From: Bacteroidia bacterium
Lineage (GTDB): Bacteria > Bacteroidota > Bacteroidia > AKYH767-A > OLB10
Reading direction: 5' to 3'
DNA: 64,000 nucleotides
Assembly (NCBI GenBank): GCA_037045145.1
Contig: JBAOIA010000011.1
Location: forward strand, 186,001-250,000
This document shows, one piece after another, positions 63,701 to 64,000 of the stretch. A program made the translations under genes and the position numbers. The notes below the pieces were generated by a model. That model had not been told where the DNA came from, ran no database searches, and saw nothing but the letters and a program-made list of their open reading frames with translations. Position 1 is the stretch's first letter. Each line of letters starts with the position of its first letter.

Positions 63701-64000
63701 AGCACCGTTTGATGGTTTATGCCTATTCCTGTATTCGGAAAATTAATATCAGGCAATATATCAAGCACATCATTGCCCGGTGTAAAGTTTAACCCTATGC
63801 CTATGTGACCGGGTGATTTATCTATTATCATCCGTTGGTAGTTAAAAGTTCCTGCTCCGGCATTGGTGTAAAAGTGAATGGGCTGGTCAAGTTCGTGTTT
63901 GATGTTTAAATCGGGGCTTCCCGGTGTGGTGTTCCAACCGACATAATTTGTATTCGCGGAATAAGTATTAGAACTTACTGACACTTGTGCAAAGGTTTTA
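60799..64000 (-). CDS. T9SS surface protein with head repeats and S74 endosialidase chaperone domain (5' end outside window)
   Basis: At least 1066 residues are visible; the frame stays open to the window edge and reads TFAQVSVSS there, the end of a signal peptide. A GTG at 63984 is therefore probably not the start. Residues about 110-335 (counted from 63984) are 16-17-residue repeats of the form NTFxGxxSG, a hexapeptide-like head. Near residue 823 starts an S74 intramolecular chaperone domain (NTSDSSLKQNI, HYGLLAHEVRQVLPQLV, VNYTEFIPLLIAGY). A short coiled coil follows, then a sorting domain (DPNPFAENTTITW, LSSGQYSYSLVV). S74 domains trimerise fibres. The protein is probably a surface fibre. 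Confidence 0.88.
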   Translation of the reverse strand, partial: KTFAQVSVSSNTYSANTNYVGWNTTPGSPDLNIKHELDQPIHFYTNAGAGTFNYQRMIIDKSPGHIGIGLNFTPGNDVLDILPDINFPNTGIGINHQTVLHNWGANNIFVGVGAGQSNTGIDNTFMGAYSGTNNTNGYANTFYGKESGMNNVHSGGNTYIGWLAGKMYDKHENTFVGSRSGENNQGNANTFLGVLSGNNNTGSTNTFLGSGSGNINDGNGNSFFGHSSGENFIKGNYNVFCGTESGKFATGDENVFSGYQSGIVNTARFNVFIGSKSGLSNIQGDQNTFIGKSSGENNDRGMRNTFIGYESGITNRNGHQNTFVGAGSGSGTASGISNASAIGTNATAVNDKVMILGDNDINVGIGMSGVAGGPLTKLQILSSLNVPQFRISYDYGNNIHTNFQTTASGDLKINPTGHFTGFDLSVSPANVVDINSTSSAISGLRLRNLSTTSNSNGKVLSVDPITKDVILVNDIGGTVSSNCNIQDIVALFDNTGNVLQCSDIYNNASATPNNRIGFFTTTPQYKFQMEGTALFTCNHISTPFGLTVHGQNNPPAVMIESKDDEGLSILHSATTSPNVKDLLKLYGDANKQYHLRMVGTPTGNSIVNSLTIDHEDNAGNVNHWLSFDPATNTCYMKDDYNGPVSGNHSKLYVEARTPLNYTGNNMTDAVKAVNNNTNVNTLLSNRMTGVNGECTGVRTGNNIYNIGGKFKGTGANSVSGTTRPLANNYGVSGEAFGTVLSGVNNYGGYFTSTGTGYVNCGVFSLSRNTSTFSYGIYSLAQGGTLFNYGIYSGTYNHQCSSGVNTCPKAAGFFNGEVYTTTAVYNTSDSSLKQNITPAIQSDTLLNNLSVYTFNYDTLNNYGLTLQGGKHYGLLAHEVRQVLPQLVKEFIQPEEYDTAGTVLSQQKNIQAVNYTEFIPLLIAGYKSQAKEIDTLTSQLTTLQSRLDSLVMAVASCCNAPLLNQNNSNNQQTIELDNTPAIILGNDPNPFAENTTITWNIPQQDTKTITAMLVFYNQNGSILKSVKIHQAGAGSLLVYGSNLSSGQYSYSLVVNNKTVKTKRMVKVK
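62985..63660 (-). repeat. Degenerate 16-17-codon head repeats
   Basis: About 13 in-frame repeats of 48-51 bp encode NTFxGxxSGxNNxxGxx units. They are diverged at DNA level. The pattern resembles YadA-like head repeats with a turn every 16-17 residues. Confidence 0.8.

Overview
The window comes from a low-GC member of the Bacteroidota, probably a Chitinophagia or Sphingobacteriia-like lineage. Several secreted proteins end in type IX secretion (T9SS) sorting domains. Promoters match the Bacteroidota pattern (TTG or TTTG, 19-20 nt, TAnnTTTG) and Shine-Dalgarno sites are weak. LytTR and propeller-type two-component genes, a PorT-like barrel, a glutaminyl-tRNA synthetase and a Bacteroidota-type SUF operon fit the same picture. 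Coding density is very high, and only about 35201-35619 and 47017-47320 are gene-free for more than 300 bases.

Region by region: 1-1799 encodes an ABC importer (permease cut by the window edge, plus a lipoprotein binding protein). 1903-7063 is a cell-envelope operon (sugar nucleotidyltransferase, TPR lipoprotein, DUF4292 lipoprotein, EnvC-like protein, TatA) with a clear promoter and terminator. 7143-10563 holds an NtrC-type regulator, tRNA-Gln(UUG), a radical SAM/SPASM protein and an RluA-type pseudouridine synthase. 10576-15411 is a large T9SS metalloprotease with three 210-bp repeats. 15618-18431 carries a methyltransferase, RbfA and two envelope proteins. 18531-21345 runs the other way: PorT-like barrel, UbiX-like flavin prenyltransferase and a small ABC transporter. 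21347-24904 is sucA and recO.

25025-31138 is the most interesting metabolic region. It holds an Rrf2 regulator whose promoter sits in a perfect inverted repeat, a 77-aa unknown protein, a group III truncated haemoglobin, a small membrane protein broken by an in-frame TAG, tryptophan 2,3-dioxygenase, a methyltransferase, a ScdA/RIC di-iron Fe-S repair protein, a second hemerythrin-like protein and a type II NADH dehydrogenase. It reads as a nitrosative or oxidative stress island in which tryptophan dioxygenase is translationally coupled to the haemoglobin. It faces the convergent suf operon (iscA-like, sufB, sufC, sufD; 31215-35173); sufE lies 24 kb away and no sufS is seen.

35620-47016 is a surface-protein island. 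A 2466-residue T9SS protein is followed by a beta-propeller-like T9SS protein, and then by a diverged tandem copy of the giant protein's C-terminal region plus the propeller gene. All four frames overlap by one or four bases. The tandem copy leaves a CTD-bearing fragment with no signal peptide.

47321-60647 is mostly housekeeping and signalling: thiL, exodeoxyribonuclease III, a J-domain membrane protein with a BatD-like segment, an MsbA-like exporter, a YceI/propeller-kinase/LytTR operon, a PAS kinase with a WD40 partner, sufE and glnS. The window ends inside another T9SS surface protein (60799-64000) with a hexapeptide-like head and an S74 endosialidase chaperone domain.
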